Positions 1 through 8,037 of a stretch of DNA of 64,000 nt are shown here, piece by piece (position 1 is the first letter of the stretch; each line of letters starts with the position of its first letter). The stretch covers positions 44,822 through 108,821 of the forward strand of contig CAWESB010000019.1 in NCBI GenBank assembly GCA_963811635.1. The letters are read 5' to 3'. Below the pieces are notes generated by a model. It searched no databases and had not been told where the DNA came from. It was given only the letters and a program-made list of their open reading frames with translations. A program made the translations under genes and the position numbers. Source of the stretch: JAIBJN01 sp963811635 (GTDB lineage Bacteria; Actinomycetota; Thermoleophilia; Gaiellales; Gaiellaceae).

Positions 1-2
1 TC

Positions 3-473
3 ACGCCTCGGCGAACGACGATCTCGACCGTCGGGTGGCTCCCGGGCCTGAAGCGGTTCGTCGACGAGGTCGAGGAGCCGATCCGCCTCGCGCTCTCGCT
101 CCATGCGCCGGACGGCGCGCTCCGCTCGGAGCTCATGCCGGTCAACGACCGGTACCCACTCGAGGACGTCCTCGCCGAGTGCCGCCGCTACATCGCGCTG
201 CGTGGCCGCAAGGTCTTCGTCGAGTACGTGCTGCTCGCAGGGGTCAACGACACGGTCGGCCAGGCCCGCGCCTTGGCGAAGCTCCTCGGCCCGAAGGCGT
301 TCAAGGTCAACCTGATCCCGTACAACCCCACCGGTCTCTTCGAAGGCTCTTCCCGCGGCGCGATCACGGCGTTCCGCGACGCGCTGGTCGCGGGCGGTGT
401 CCCCGCCACCGTGCGCCTCACGCGCGGCCGGGACATCGAAGCCGCGTGCGGCCAGCTCGCGGCGACGCGCTAG
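3..473 (+). CDS. rlmN: 23S rRNA (adenine2503-C2)-methyltransferase RlmN, C-terminal part (5' truncated by window edge)
   Basis: The reading frame enters the window open and ends at a TAG. Only about 156 codons of the 3' end are present; the family is normally about 350 residues. The visible part has the RlmN signatures ISTVGWLPGL, RLALSLHAP, LRSELMPVN, the segment VEYVLLAGVND and the PYNP turn, which belong to the radical-SAM barrel and the C-terminal region. The family methylates A2503 of 23S rRNA (and A37 of some tRNAs) using two SAM molecules. The radical-SAM CxxxCxxC motif lies upstream of the window and cannot be checked. The gene converges on the ankyrin gene; the 134 nt between them hold nothing I can assign. 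Confidence 0.93.
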   Translation, partial: TPRRTTISTVGWLPGLKRFVDEVEEPIRLALSLHAPDGALRSELMPVNDRYPLEDVLAECRRYIALRGRKVFVEYVLLAGVNDTVGQARALAKLLGPKAFKVNLIPYNPTGLFEGSSRGAITAFRDALVAGGVPATVRLTRGRDIEAACGQLAATR

Positions 474-607
474 CCCCCGCGAGTCTCGTCACACCCCGAC
501 GCCACTTCCGGCACACCGCATCACACACCCGCGCGCTCATCCTCGTTAGGCTCATAGCGGGTGGTGGCTCGGGGTGGCCCCTGAGTTACCGGGTACCGCC
601 GCGGAGG

Positions 608-1162
608 CTAGAGCTCGCGACCCGTCAACCGCTCCGCCAGCTCCGTGTGCCCACCGTCGCGGGCGAAGTCTGCGGCCGTCCGCCCGTCCTCCGCCGGAAC
701 CGACGCATCTGCACCGTGGGAGAGGAGGAGCTCGGCGAGCGGCTCGTCTCCGTTCTGTGCTGCGGCATGGAGCGCGGTGAAACCGCCGAGCTGCTGGACG
801 TTGGGATCGGCTCCCCGCTCGAGGAGCAGCGCGGCCGTCTCCTCCTCCCGGGCGGCGACCGCGCTCTGGAGCGGCGTCACCTGGAGCTGCTCGTTTCGCG
901 CGACGACGTCGACGAGCGCACCGCGGTCGACGAGCAAGCGCGCCGTCTCGGGCCGACGAAAGAACGCGGCCAGGTGCAAGGGGGTGAAGCCGTCGTCCGT
1001 CCACGAGCTGACCAGGCCGGGGTCGGCGTCCAGCAGCTCGGTCACGCGGTGGCTCCGGCCGATGGCGGCGGCTTCGAAGACGTCGAGGTCCGGGTTCGCC
1101 GCCAGGAGCTGGTCTACCCGCGCCTCGTCGCCGCGATAGACCGCCTCGAGGATCTCACTCAA
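608..1162 (-). CDS. ankyrin-repeat protein
   Basis: A 184-residue protein made almost entirely of ankyrin repeats. Repeat signatures such as GFTPLHLAAFFRRPETARLL, VTPLQSAVAAREEETAALLL and GFTALHAAAQNGDEPLAELL are spaced about 33 residues apart. Ankyrin repeats mediate protein-protein contacts; no enzymatic domain or signal peptide is seen, so a cytoplasmic binding role is inferred. I chose a TTG start at 1162 because a GAGGA ribosome-binding sequence lies 8 nt upstream. The start overlaps the stop of the cupin gene by 8 nt, which suggests translational coupling. It is the last gene of the operon that begins with gcvT. The partner protein is unknown. Confidence 0.82.
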   Translation of the reverse strand: MSEILEAVYRGDEARVDQLLAANPDLDVFEAAAIGRSHRVTELLDADPGLVSSWTDDGFTPLHLAAFFRRPETARLLVDRGALVDVVARNEQLQVTPLQSAVAAREEETAALLLERGADPNVQQLGGFTALHAAAQNGDEPLAELLLSHGADASVPAEDGRTAADFARDGGHTELAERLTGREL

Positions 1163-1511
1163 AGAACGTGTCCTCGTCCGAGTACTGGGGCGCGCAGCAG
1201 CAGAGGAAGCGCAGCTCGGCGTCCGCCGCCTTGATCTCGTGCCAGGCGCCCGGCGGGATGAGGATTGCATCGCCGGGCTCGACATCGCGCTCGTCGCCGT
1301 CGACCTCCACCAGGCCCGAACCGCCGAGCACGACGTAGATCTCCTCGGTGCGCGCGTGGTAGTGGCGCCGCGTGCCGGCCCCGGGCGCCAGCGTAGCCTC
1401 AGCCAGGCTCTGCTTGAACGCCCCGCCGGCGCGCGCGTCAAGGAGCACCCGGATGGTCGAGCCGTCGAGCGTCGTGAACGACTCCGCCTGCTCCCGGTTC
1501 CGAACCTCCAC
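1155..1511 (-). CDS. cupin-domain protein
   Basis: A 118-residue single-domain cupin. It shows the metal-binding pattern RRHYHARTEEIYVVLGGSG (two His and a Glu) and the second motif PGDAILIPPGAWHEI. Cupins of this size bind a divalent metal and act as small isomerases, dioxygenases or ligand sensors; the substrate cannot be read from the sequence. The C-terminus has an unusual CCC run before a short acidic tail (DEDTFFE). The GTG start shares one base with the TAG stop of the upstream HEAT-repeat gene (TAGTG), so the two are probably translated together. Context gives no clear link to glycine metabolism beyond operon membership. Confidence 0.8.
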   Translation of the reverse strand: MEVRNREQAESFTTLDGSTIRVLLDARAGGAFKQSLAEATLAPGAGTRRHYHARTEEIYVVLGGSGLVEVDGDERDVEPGDAILIPPGAWHEIKAADAELRFLCCCAPQYSDEDTFFE

Positions 1512-2251
1512 TAGCCGCCGCTCCCCCGGATGGCGCGCACGGCAGCGTCTGCCGCGGCCCGCTCTTCCGGCGCCTCGGCAGTCGCGGCCCGCTCCTCGAT
1601 GACCGCGAGCGCCGACTCGTCGCCGATCTCGCCGAGCGAGGTCATCGCTGCGATGCGGTCGCCCGCATTCCTGGAGTGCAGCCGCTTGCGAAGATCGGGC
1701 ACGGCCTTCCTCGCGGCCTCGGGACCGATGCGCACCAGGCCGGCGACAGCCGCCTCTCGGACCGCCCGGTCGCGGTCGCGCGTCATCGAGAGCACGAGCC
1801 GAGTGCCGCCGTCGTCGAGGATCTCCGCGGCCGCACCAGGCACCCACGCGCGCACGACGGGGTTCCTGTGACGCGAGAGCGCGTCGAGCGCGAGTGCCGC
1901 CTTGCCCCGGTCTCGGCGCAGGAGCTCCGTCTCACGCTCGAGCGCGTGCTCTCCTTGCGGGCCCGCCTCGATCGCATCGGCGATCGGATCCGACCGGTCT
2001 GGCTGGAGCAGCCCTTCGAACTTCGCGAGTGTCCGCCGCGTCCATCCCTTCGCCGCCGCGCGGGCTCGCAGGGCGTCCTGGAAGTCCTCCTCGTCGGCGG
2101 CACGCTCGAGCAGCACCTCCTGGAGCACGGGCAGGTCGTCGGGCCCGATCTCCTCGGCCAGGCGGGAGACCGCCGCGACAAACTCGTCGCCCTGATGCGC
2201 CGCCGCAAGCGAATCCACGCGGGCGCCCATCTCGTCCTTGGTCGCGCTCAC
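1511..2251 (-). CDS. HEAT-repeat-like protein
   Basis: A 246-residue, predominantly helical protein. The second half contains HEAT-like helical pairs, for example DRDRAVREAAVAGLVRIGPE and NAGDRIAAMTSLGEIGDESA, each with the conserved Ala/Gly and Asp positions of HEAT or PBS-lyase-type repeats. No signal peptide or catalytic motif is visible. The GTG start overlaps the gcvPB stop by 4 nt (GTGA), and the stop overlaps the next cupin gene. It therefore sits inside the glycine-cleavage operon. A scaffold or assembly role is possible, but nothing in the sequence shows it. Confidence 0.75.
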   Translation of the reverse strand: MSATKDEMGARVDSLAAAHQGDEFVAAVSRLAEEIGPDDLPVLQEVLLERAADEEDFQDALRARAAAKGWTRRTLAKFEGLLQPDRSDPIADAIEAGPQGEHALERETELLRRDRGKAALALDALSRHRNPVVRAWVPGAAAEILDDGGTRLVLSMTRDRDRAVREAAVAGLVRIGPEAARKAVPDLRKRLHSRNAGDRIAAMTSLGEIGDESALAVIEERAATAEAPEERAAADAAVRAIRGSGG

Positions 2252-3747
2252 GCGCCCGTCTGCGCCTCGAGTGCCTTCCCCTCGCCCGACTGGGGCGCGA
2301 GGTCGGGGTGCTCGTCGAACCCGTACTTGACGACCGCGCGCTTCGCTGCCTTCACCTCGTCCAGTCGCCGGACGGGCCGGCGATGCGGCGCGTCCTTCAG
2401 GGCTCGCGGATCGCTCGCCGCCTCAGCGGCGATCGCCCGCATCGCGTCGACGAACTCGTCGAGCGTCTCCTTCGCCTCGGTCTCGGTCGGCTCGATCATG
2501 AGCGCCTCTGGAACGACGAGCGGGAAGTAGATCGTCGGAGGGTGGAAGCCGTGATCCATCAGGCGCTTCGCGACGTCGAGGGCTGTGATCCCGTGGTCGC
2601 GCTTGAGGTTCCGCGCCGAGAGGACGAACTCGTGCATGCAGAGCCGGTCGAAGGGCAGGTCGTAGACGTCCCGCAGACGCGCCAGGAGATAGTTCGCGTT
2701 GAGCACGGCCGCCTCGGACATCTCGCGCAGCCCAGGCCCGTAGGCTCGGATGAACGCGTACGAACGGACGAAGACGCCGAAGGGCCCGCAGAAGCCGCGC
2801 ACCTTGCCGATGGTCTTGGGGCGGTCGTAGTCGAGCCGGAAGACTTCGTCCTCGCGCACGACGGCCGGCACCGGCAGGAACGGCTCGAGGATGTCGCGGA
2901 CCGCGATCGGCCCTCCCCCGGGCCCGCCTCCACCATGCGGCTGCGAGAACGTCTTGTGCAGGTTGATGTGGACGATGTCGAAGCCCATGTCCCCGGGCCG
3001 CGAGATCCCGCAGACGGCGTTCAGGTTGGCGCCGTCGTAGTAGAGGAGCGCGCCCGCGCCGTGGAAGATCTCGGAGACTTCCTCGATGTGCTCGTCGAAG
3101 AGGCCGAGCGTCGACGGGTTGGTGAGCATCAGGCCCGCCGTTCGCTCGTCGACCTTCGCGCGCAGGTCGGCCAAGTCCAGGTTGCCCCGTTCGTCGGTCT
3201 CGACCTTCTGCAGCTCGAAGCCGGCCATGGCGACGCTCGCCGGGTTCGTCCCATGCGCGGTGTCGGCCGTGATCACCACGCGGCGCTGCTCGGCCTCGCC
3301 CCGGTCAGCGAAGTACGCGCGCATGAGCATGAGGCCGGTCAGCTCCCCTTGCGAGCCGGCCGCAGGCTGGAGCGAGACCGCGTGCAGCCCGCAGACCTCG
3401 GCGAGGATCTCCTGGAGCCGCCACATGAGCTCGAGGGCGCCCTGCGAGGCCTCCTCCTCCTGGTACGGATGGAGGTCCCGGAACCCGGGCAGGTTGACCA
3501 CGCGCTCGTTCACGCGCGGGTTGTGCTTCATCGTGCACGAGCCGAGTGGGTAGAAGCCGGTGTCGACTCCGAAGTTGCGGTCGGCGAGAGCCGTGAAGTG
3601 GCGCACGAGCTCGGGCTCCGAGATCTCGGGGAGCCGCGGGGCCTTCCGGCGTGCGAGCTCCTCCGGCACCTCCGCCTTCGGGAGCTCGTAGCGCGGGAGC
3701 GACCCGGCTCGACGACCCGGCTTGGACTTCTCGAAGATCAGCTTCAT
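2248..3747 (-). CDS. gcvPB: glycine dehydrogenase (decarboxylating) subunit 2, P-protein C-terminal half
   Basis: A 499-residue PLP-dependent subunit of the glycine cleavage system P-protein. With GcvPA it decarboxylates glycine and transfers the aminomethyl group to lipoylated GcvH. The PLP-lysine region HINLHKTFSQPHGGGGPG is intact, as are GSCTMKHNPR near the N-terminus and MIEPTETE near the C-terminus. Length matches the two-subunit type of P-protein. I chose the ATG at 3747, whose ATG overlaps the gcvPA TGA (ATGA). The order gcvT-H-PA-PB on one strand leaves little doubt about function. Confidence 0.96.
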   Translation of the reverse strand: MKLIFEKSKPGRRAGSLPRYELPKAEVPEELARRKAPRLPEISEPELVRHFTALADRNFGVDTGFYPLGSCTMKHNPRVNERVVNLPGFRDLHPYQEEEASQGALELMWRLQEILAEVCGLHAVSLQPAAGSQGELTGLMLMRAYFADRGEAEQRRVVITADTAHGTNPASVAMAGFELQKVETDERGNLDLADLRAKVDERTAGLMLTNPSTLGLFDEHIEEVSEIFHGAGALLYYDGANLNAVCGISRPGDMGFDIVHINLHKTFSQPHGGGGPGGGPIAVRDILEPFLPVPAVVREDEVFRLDYDRPKTIGKVRGFCGPFGVFVRSYAFIRAYGPGLREMSEAAVLNANYLLARLRDVYDLPFDRLCMHEFVLSARNLKRDHGITALDVAKRLMDHGFHPPTIYFPLVVPEALMIEPTETEAKETLDEFVDAMRAIAAEAASDPRALKDAPHRRPVRRLDEVKAAKRAVVKYGFDEHPDLAPQSGEGKALEAQTGA

Positions 3748-5075
3748 GCCGCGACCTCGCCGAGCACCTCTGCCAGGCGGTCGATGTCGGCCGGCGTCCG
3801 CAGCTCCGTGACGGCGACGAGCAGGGCGTCGTCGAGGCCCGGATAGTCGCGCCCGAGCGCGTAGCCCGGATGCACCCCGCGGGCGCGCGCAGCGCGCACG
3901 ACGTCCTTGCCACTCCGGCCGACCTGAACGGCAAACTCCTTGAACGTTGTCTGATCCGGAAACACCAGCGGGAGCCCCAGCCGCTCCTTCGCGTACTGGC
4001 CAAGACTCATGCAGGTCTCCCCCAGCTCGCGCAACCCCTGCGGGCCCAGCCACGAGAGGTGGACGAGCCCGGCGAGCGCCAGGAGCGTTTGGTTCGTGGT
4101 GATGTTCGACGTCGCCTTCTCCCGCCGGATGTGCTGCTCGCGGGTCTGCAGGGTCAGGACATAGCCCCGCTCCCCGCTGAGATCGGTCGTCTCGCCGACG
4201 ATCCGTCCCGGCATCCGTCGGATGAACTCGGAGCGAGCGGCGATGAAGCCGTAGTGCGGGCCACCGTATGCCTGGTAGTTCCCGGCGCCCTGGCCTTCCC
4301 CGATCGCCAGCGCGGCGCCGTAGGCACCGGGTGCCTCGAGAACTCCGAGCGAGACGGGATCGACGTGCGCGACCGGCAAGGCGCCGGCCTCGGCAGCGGC
4401 TGCCGACAGCTCGGGGGCGGGCTCGAGGCAGCCGAAGAAGTTCGGCTGCTGGAAGATCACGCACGCGGCGTCGGTGGAGGCCTCGCGGAGCTCGTCAGGG
4501 TCGGTGACTCCGCCGTGGTGGCGGACCTCGACGATCTCGAGGCCGAACCCGGGCGCGTACGTCTTCACGACCTGCCGCACCTGCGGGCTCAGTGTCTCGC
4601 AGAGGACGACCTTGTCGCGGCCGGTCACGTGCTTCGCGACGAAGCAGGCATCGGCGGCGACGGTTGTCCCGTCGTAGCCGGACGCGTTCGAAACGTCCAT
4701 GCCGGTCAGCTCGCAGATAACCGTCTGGTACTCGAAGATCGCCTGCAGCACCCCCTGGCTCATCTCCGGCTGGTAGGGGGTGTACGCGGTCAGGAACTCG
4801 CCGCGGGAGAGCACCGCGTCGACCACCGCAGGGACGTAGTGGTCGTAGATCCCGGCGCCGAGGAACGAGAGCTCCTTTCCGGTGTCCACATTGCGCTCGG
4901 CGAGCTCGGCCAGGTGCGCGACGAGCTCTGGCTCCGAGAGCGCAGGCTCGAGCGCGAGCTCGCGGCGAAACCGGACGCCCTCGGGAATGTCCCCGAAGAG
5001 CTCGTCGACCGACGAGACGTCGATCGCTGCCAGCATCGCGTCCCGGTCGGATTCGGTGAGTGAGAGGTGACTCAC
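3744..5075 (-). CDS. gcvPA: glycine dehydrogenase (decarboxylating) subunit 1, P-protein N-terminal half
   Basis: A 443-residue protein with the subunit-1 features FLGAGIYDHYVPAVVD, YTPYQPEMSQGVLQ and the glycine-rich GPHYGFIAARSEFIRRMPGR. It pairs with GcvPB to form the active P-protein; this half lacks the PLP lysine, as expected. The GTG start at 5075 overlaps the gcvH stop by 4 nt (GTGA). The split into two genes is the form known from many Gram-positive and thermophilic bacteria, whereas other actinobacteria often have one long gcvP. Confidence 0.96.
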   Translation of the reverse strand: MSHLSLTESDRDAMLAAIDVSSVDELFGDIPEGVRFRRELALEPALSEPELVAHLAELAERNVDTGKELSFLGAGIYDHYVPAVVDAVLSRGEFLTAYTPYQPEMSQGVLQAIFEYQTVICELTGMDVSNASGYDGTTVAADACFVAKHVTGRDKVVLCETLSPQVRQVVKTYAPGFGLEIVEVRHHGGVTDPDELREASTDAACVIFQQPNFFGCLEPAPELSAAAAEAGALPVAHVDPVSLGVLEAPGAYGAALAIGEGQGAGNYQAYGGPHYGFIAARSEFIRRMPGRIVGETTDLSGERGYVLTLQTREQHIRREKATSNITTNQTLLALAGLVHLSWLGPQGLRELGETCMSLGQYAKERLGLPLVFPDQTTFKEFAVQVGRSGKDVVRAARARGVHPGYALGRDYPGLDDALLVAVTELRTPADIDRLAEVLGEVAA

Positions 5076-5464
5076 TGCTCGGCGACGAGCTTGCGGTAGG
5101 CGTCGGGATCCAGGAGAGCTTCGGTCTCGGCAGCCTCGGAGAGCCGGATCCTGATGAGCCAACCCTCGCCGTAGGGATCCTCGTTGATCGTCTCGGGCTC
5201 TTCGACGACCTTGGCGTTGACCTCGAGCACCTCGCCGGAGAGCGGCGCCACGACCTCGCTGACCGCCTTGACGGACTCCACCTCGCCGTAGCTCTCGTCC
5301 TTGGCGATCGACGAGCCCGCCTCCGGCGGCTCGTAGTGGACGATCTCGCCCAGCGCGTCCTGGGCGTACCACGTGATCCCGAGCGTGGCGACGTCGCCGT
5401 CGATCCGTGCCCAGTCGTGCTCTTCGTGATAGCGAAGATCGTCGGGGTAGCTCTCCTCGGCCAC
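5072..5464 (-). CDS. gcvH: glycine cleavage system H protein
   Basis: A 130-residue lipoyl carrier. The lipoylation site is in YGEVESVKAVSEV, with the modified Lys in ESVKA. The segment HDWARIDGDVATLGITWYAQ is the standard N-terminal beta-region. The protein shuttles the aminomethyl intermediate between P-, T- and L-proteins. The GTG start shares one base with the gcvT TAG stop (TAGTG). No L-protein (lpd) gene lies in the window, so it must be elsewhere. Confidence 0.96.
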   Translation of the reverse strand: MAEESYPDDLRYHEEHDWARIDGDVATLGITWYAQDALGEIVHYEPPEAGSSIAKDESYGEVESVKAVSEVVAPLSGEVLEVNAKVVEEPETINEDPYGEGWLIRIRLSEAAETEALLDPDAYRKLVAEQ

Positions 5465-6495
5465 TAAGGCTCCTCTCGCTTGTAGAACGGCTTGCGGACG
5501 ATATGCGCCCGGCGCGGACGCCCGCGCAGGTCGATGGTGATCTCGGTGCCTGGCTCGGCGAGCCCGGCGGGCACGTAGGCGAGCCCGATGCCGACGTCCA
5601 GCATCGGCGAGAGCGTCCCGGACGTGACCTCGCCCCCCTCGGCGACGGCCATGCCGGAGCGCGGGATCCCGGCGTCGTCCATCACGAAGGCGACGAGCTT
5701 TTCCCGCGGCCCCTCCGCGTTCTGGCGGCGAAGCACGTCGACGCCCGTGAAGTCCTTGTCGAGCGCGCACGCCCAGCCGAGGCCGGCCTCGATCGGCGTG
5801 CGCTCGGGGTTGATGTCGTTCCCGTGGAGCGGATAGCAGACCTCGAGCCGCAGCGTGTCACGCGCGCCGAGCCCGCACGGCTGGATCCCGCGCTCGAGGA
5901 TCGCGTCCCAGAGGGCGACCGCATGGTCGGTCGCACACCCCAGCTCGCAGCCTCGCTCGCCCGTGTACCCGGTGCCCGCCACCAGACACTGCACACCCAG
6001 GACGTCCATTCCTTCGCGGAACGTGAACGGCGCGATCTCGACCCCCAGGCGCTCGAGCGCCTCGGGCCCCTGCACGGCGAGGTAGGCCCACTCGCCCGAG
6101 ACGTCGTCGGTCTCGGCGAGCGCGGCGTGATCGGCCTCGACGTTCGAGGCGTTGACGACGAGCAGGTAGTCGTCGGCCCCGCGGCGATATGCGATCAAGT
6201 CGTCGACGATCCCACCGCGCTCGTTGGTGAGGAGCGTGTACTGCGCGTGGCCGTCGTCGGCCCGGTCGAGGTCGTTCGAGAGTCGCGCCTGCAGGTACTC
6301 GCGCGCGCCGTCGCCGGCGATGCGGAGCTCGCCCATGTGCGAGACGTCGAACACGCCGGCCTTCGTCCGCACCGCCCGGTGCTCCTCGCCGATGCTCGAG
6401 TACTGCACCGGCATCTCCCACCCGGCGAAGGGGACAAGGCGCGCGCCGAGAGCGGCATGTCGCTCGTACAGTGGCGTGCGCCGGAGCGTCTGCAC
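5464..6495 (-). CDS. gcvT: aminomethyltransferase, glycine cleavage T protein
   Basis: A 343-residue T-protein that transfers the methylene group from GcvH to tetrahydrofolate and releases ammonia. The GcvT motifs LVPFAGWEMPVQYSSIGEEH, GVFDVSHMGE, GYTGERGCELGC and the folate-domain segment GLGARDTLRLEVCYPLHGND are present over a normal length. GTG at 6495 is used as start because it matches the usual family N-terminus (QTLRRTPLYERH). It is the first gene of the gcv operon. A TAGGAT hexamer about 9 nt upstream could be a -10 element giving a very short leader. I saw no glycine-riboswitch core upstream. Confidence 0.96.
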   Translation of the reverse strand: MQTLRRTPLYERHAALGARLVPFAGWEMPVQYSSIGEEHRAVRTKAGVFDVSHMGELRIAGDGAREYLQARLSNDLDRADDGHAQYTLLTNERGGIVDDLIAYRRGADDYLLVVNASNVEADHAALAETDDVSGEWAYLAVQGPEALERLGVEIAPFTFREGMDVLGVQCLVAGTGYTGERGCELGCATDHAVALWDAILERGIQPCGLGARDTLRLEVCYPLHGNDINPERTPIEAGLGWACALDKDFTGVDVLRRQNAEGPREKLVAFVMDDAGIPRSGMAVAEGGEVTSGTLSPMLDVGIGLAYVPAGLAEPGTEITIDLRGRPRRAHIVRKPFYKREEP

Positions 6496-6541
6496 CGGGC
6501 GGAAATCCTATCCGCAGCGGGCCGTGTCCACACGCCCCTCC

Positions 6542-6558
6542 GGGGGCACGAGGCCCCC
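6542..6558 (-). terminator. hairpin between tnaA and gcvT
   Basis: On the minus strand GGGGGC and GCCCCC flank a 5-nt loop in the 127-nt gap downstream of tnaA and upstream of gcvT. There is no T-run, so it is at best a weak or factor-assisted terminator of tnaA. Confidence 0.35.
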
Positions 6559-6622
6559 TGATTCGACGCTATCGCGGCGGGACGCTCCCGTGGCGCGCAG
6601 CTTCGTGCCGAAAGCGCGCGGC

Positions 6623-7996
6623 TCAGGCGTGCTCGAAGCGCGCCGTGAAGTGCCTCAGCACCGGCGCCTCGTACGTGATCCGCAGGCCGCGGACGGCCTC
6701 GGCGGCCTCCAGCACCTCGGCGGCGGCATCGGCCGCGTGCTCGAGCTGGCGTGCGGTGTAGACGCGCCGCGGCACCGCCAGCCGCACAAGCTCGAAGGAC
6801 GGGTGACGGTTCTCGCCGGTGCCCGGATCGCGGCCCGCCATCAGCGAGCCGATCTCGACGCCGCGCACGCCGCCCGCGAGGTAGAGCGCACACGCGAGCG
6901 CCTGCGCCGGGAACTCGTCGAGCGAGACGTGCGGGAGCATCGCGCCCGCGTCCAGGTACACGGCGTGCCCGCCGAAGGGCCGGAGCACCGAGGCGCCGGC
7001 CTCCGTCAGCGTTGCGCCGAGGTACGCCACCTGCTCGATTCGATACCGGAGGTAGTCCTCGTCGAGCACCTCGTGGAGCCCGACCGCGATCGCCTCCAGG
7101 TCGCGGCCGGCGAGACCGCCATATGTGTGGAAGCCCTCGAAGACGATCCCGCGGGCCTGGAGGCGGCGGAAGAACTCCTCGTCCTCGCGGATCGCGACGA
7201 AGCCGCCGATGTTGGCGATCGCGTCCTTCTTCGCGCTCATCATCACCGCATCCGCCTCCGCGAGCTGCTGCCGCGCGATCTCCGCAAGCGGCACCTCGGC
7301 GAACCCGTCCTCGCGTTCGCGGATGAACCACGCGTTCTCGGCGAAGCGCGCGATGTCGAGGACGAATTTCTTCCCGCGGGCGTGCGCCAGCTTGCCGACG
7401 GCGCGGATGTTCTCCATCGACACCGGCTGGCCGCCGCCGGCGTTGTTCGTGATCGTGAGCATGACGATGGAGACGCGCTCCCCGTCCGGACCGTCGAGCA
7501 GCTCGGCCAGGCGGCCGACGTCCATGTTCCCCTTGAAGGGCAGGTCGGAGACCGGGTCGAGCGCCTCGACGACCGGCAGGTCCAGCGCGATCCCGTCGCG
7601 CACCTCGATGTGCGCCCGCGTCGTGTCGAAGTGGGCGTTGGAAGGGACGATCTCCTCCGGATCGATGATCGCGCCGAAGAAGAGACTCTCCGCGCCTCGG
7701 CCCTGATGGGCCGGGAGGACGAACGGGAACCCGAGCACGTCGCCCACAGCGTCGCGGAAGCGGTCGAAGCTCCGCGAGCCGGCATAGGACTCGTCGCCCT
7801 GCATGAGCGCGGCCCACTGGCCCTGGCTCATGGCCCCGGTGCCGGAGTCGGTGAGAAGGTCGAGCTCGACGTCCTCGGCCGAGAGGAGGAAGAGGTTCAG
7901 CCCGGCCGCCGCAAGCGCGTGCTCACGCTCGGCGCGCGTGGTCGAGCGGATGGGCTCGACCATCTTGATGCGAAAGGGCTCACGGGGGGCGCGCAT
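6623..7996 (-). CDS. tnaA: tryptophanase (tryptophan indole-lyase)
   Basis: A 457-residue PLP enzyme of the tryptophanase/tyrosine phenol-lyase family, which cleaves L-tryptophan to indole, pyruvate and ammonia. The N-terminus PREPFRIKMVEPIR, the PLP-lysine segment MSAKKDAIANIGG and the C-terminus APVLRHFTARFE are all present. Two positions favour tryptophanase over tyrosine phenol-lyase: HFDTT has Asp where tyrosine phenol-lyases have Thr (FTTT), and VEIGS lacks the Arg of the phenol-lyase MERG motif. ATG at 7996 fits the family N-terminus. No tnaC-like leader peptide or tryptophan permease is next to it. It lies between ftsZ and gcvT on the same strand. Confidence 0.9.
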   Translation of the reverse strand: MRAPREPFRIKMVEPIRSTTRAEREHALAAAGLNLFLLSAEDVELDLLTDSGTGAMSQGQWAALMQGDESYAGSRSFDRFRDAVGDVLGFPFVLPAHQGRGAESLFFGAIIDPEEIVPSNAHFDTTRAHIEVRDGIALDLPVVEALDPVSDLPFKGNMDVGRLAELLDGPDGERVSIVMLTITNNAGGGQPVSMENIRAVGKLAHARGKKFVLDIARFAENAWFIREREDGFAEVPLAEIARQQLAEADAVMMSAKKDAIANIGGFVAIREDEEFFRRLQARGIVFEGFHTYGGLAGRDLEAIAVGLHEVLDEDYLRYRIEQVAYLGATLTEAGASVLRPFGGHAVYLDAGAMLPHVSLDEFPAQALACALYLAGGVRGVEIGSLMAGRDPGTGENRHPSFELVRLAVPRRVYTARQLEHAADAAAEVLEAAEAVRGLRITYEAPVLRHFTARFEHA

Positions 7997-8037
7997 GGCC
8001 CCCGCTTTCTACACGTCGGCGGATCTCGGTGACGCCG

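Noticed and set aside
6496..6622. Glycine riboswitch upstream of gcvT
   Set aside because: The gap is only 127 nt and lacks the conserved core segments of the tandem or single glycine aptamer.
6623..7996. Tyrosine phenol-lyase as the identity of the lyase
   Set aside because: HFDTT and VEIGS at the substrate-specifying positions match tryptophanase, not the phenol-lyase Thr and Arg.
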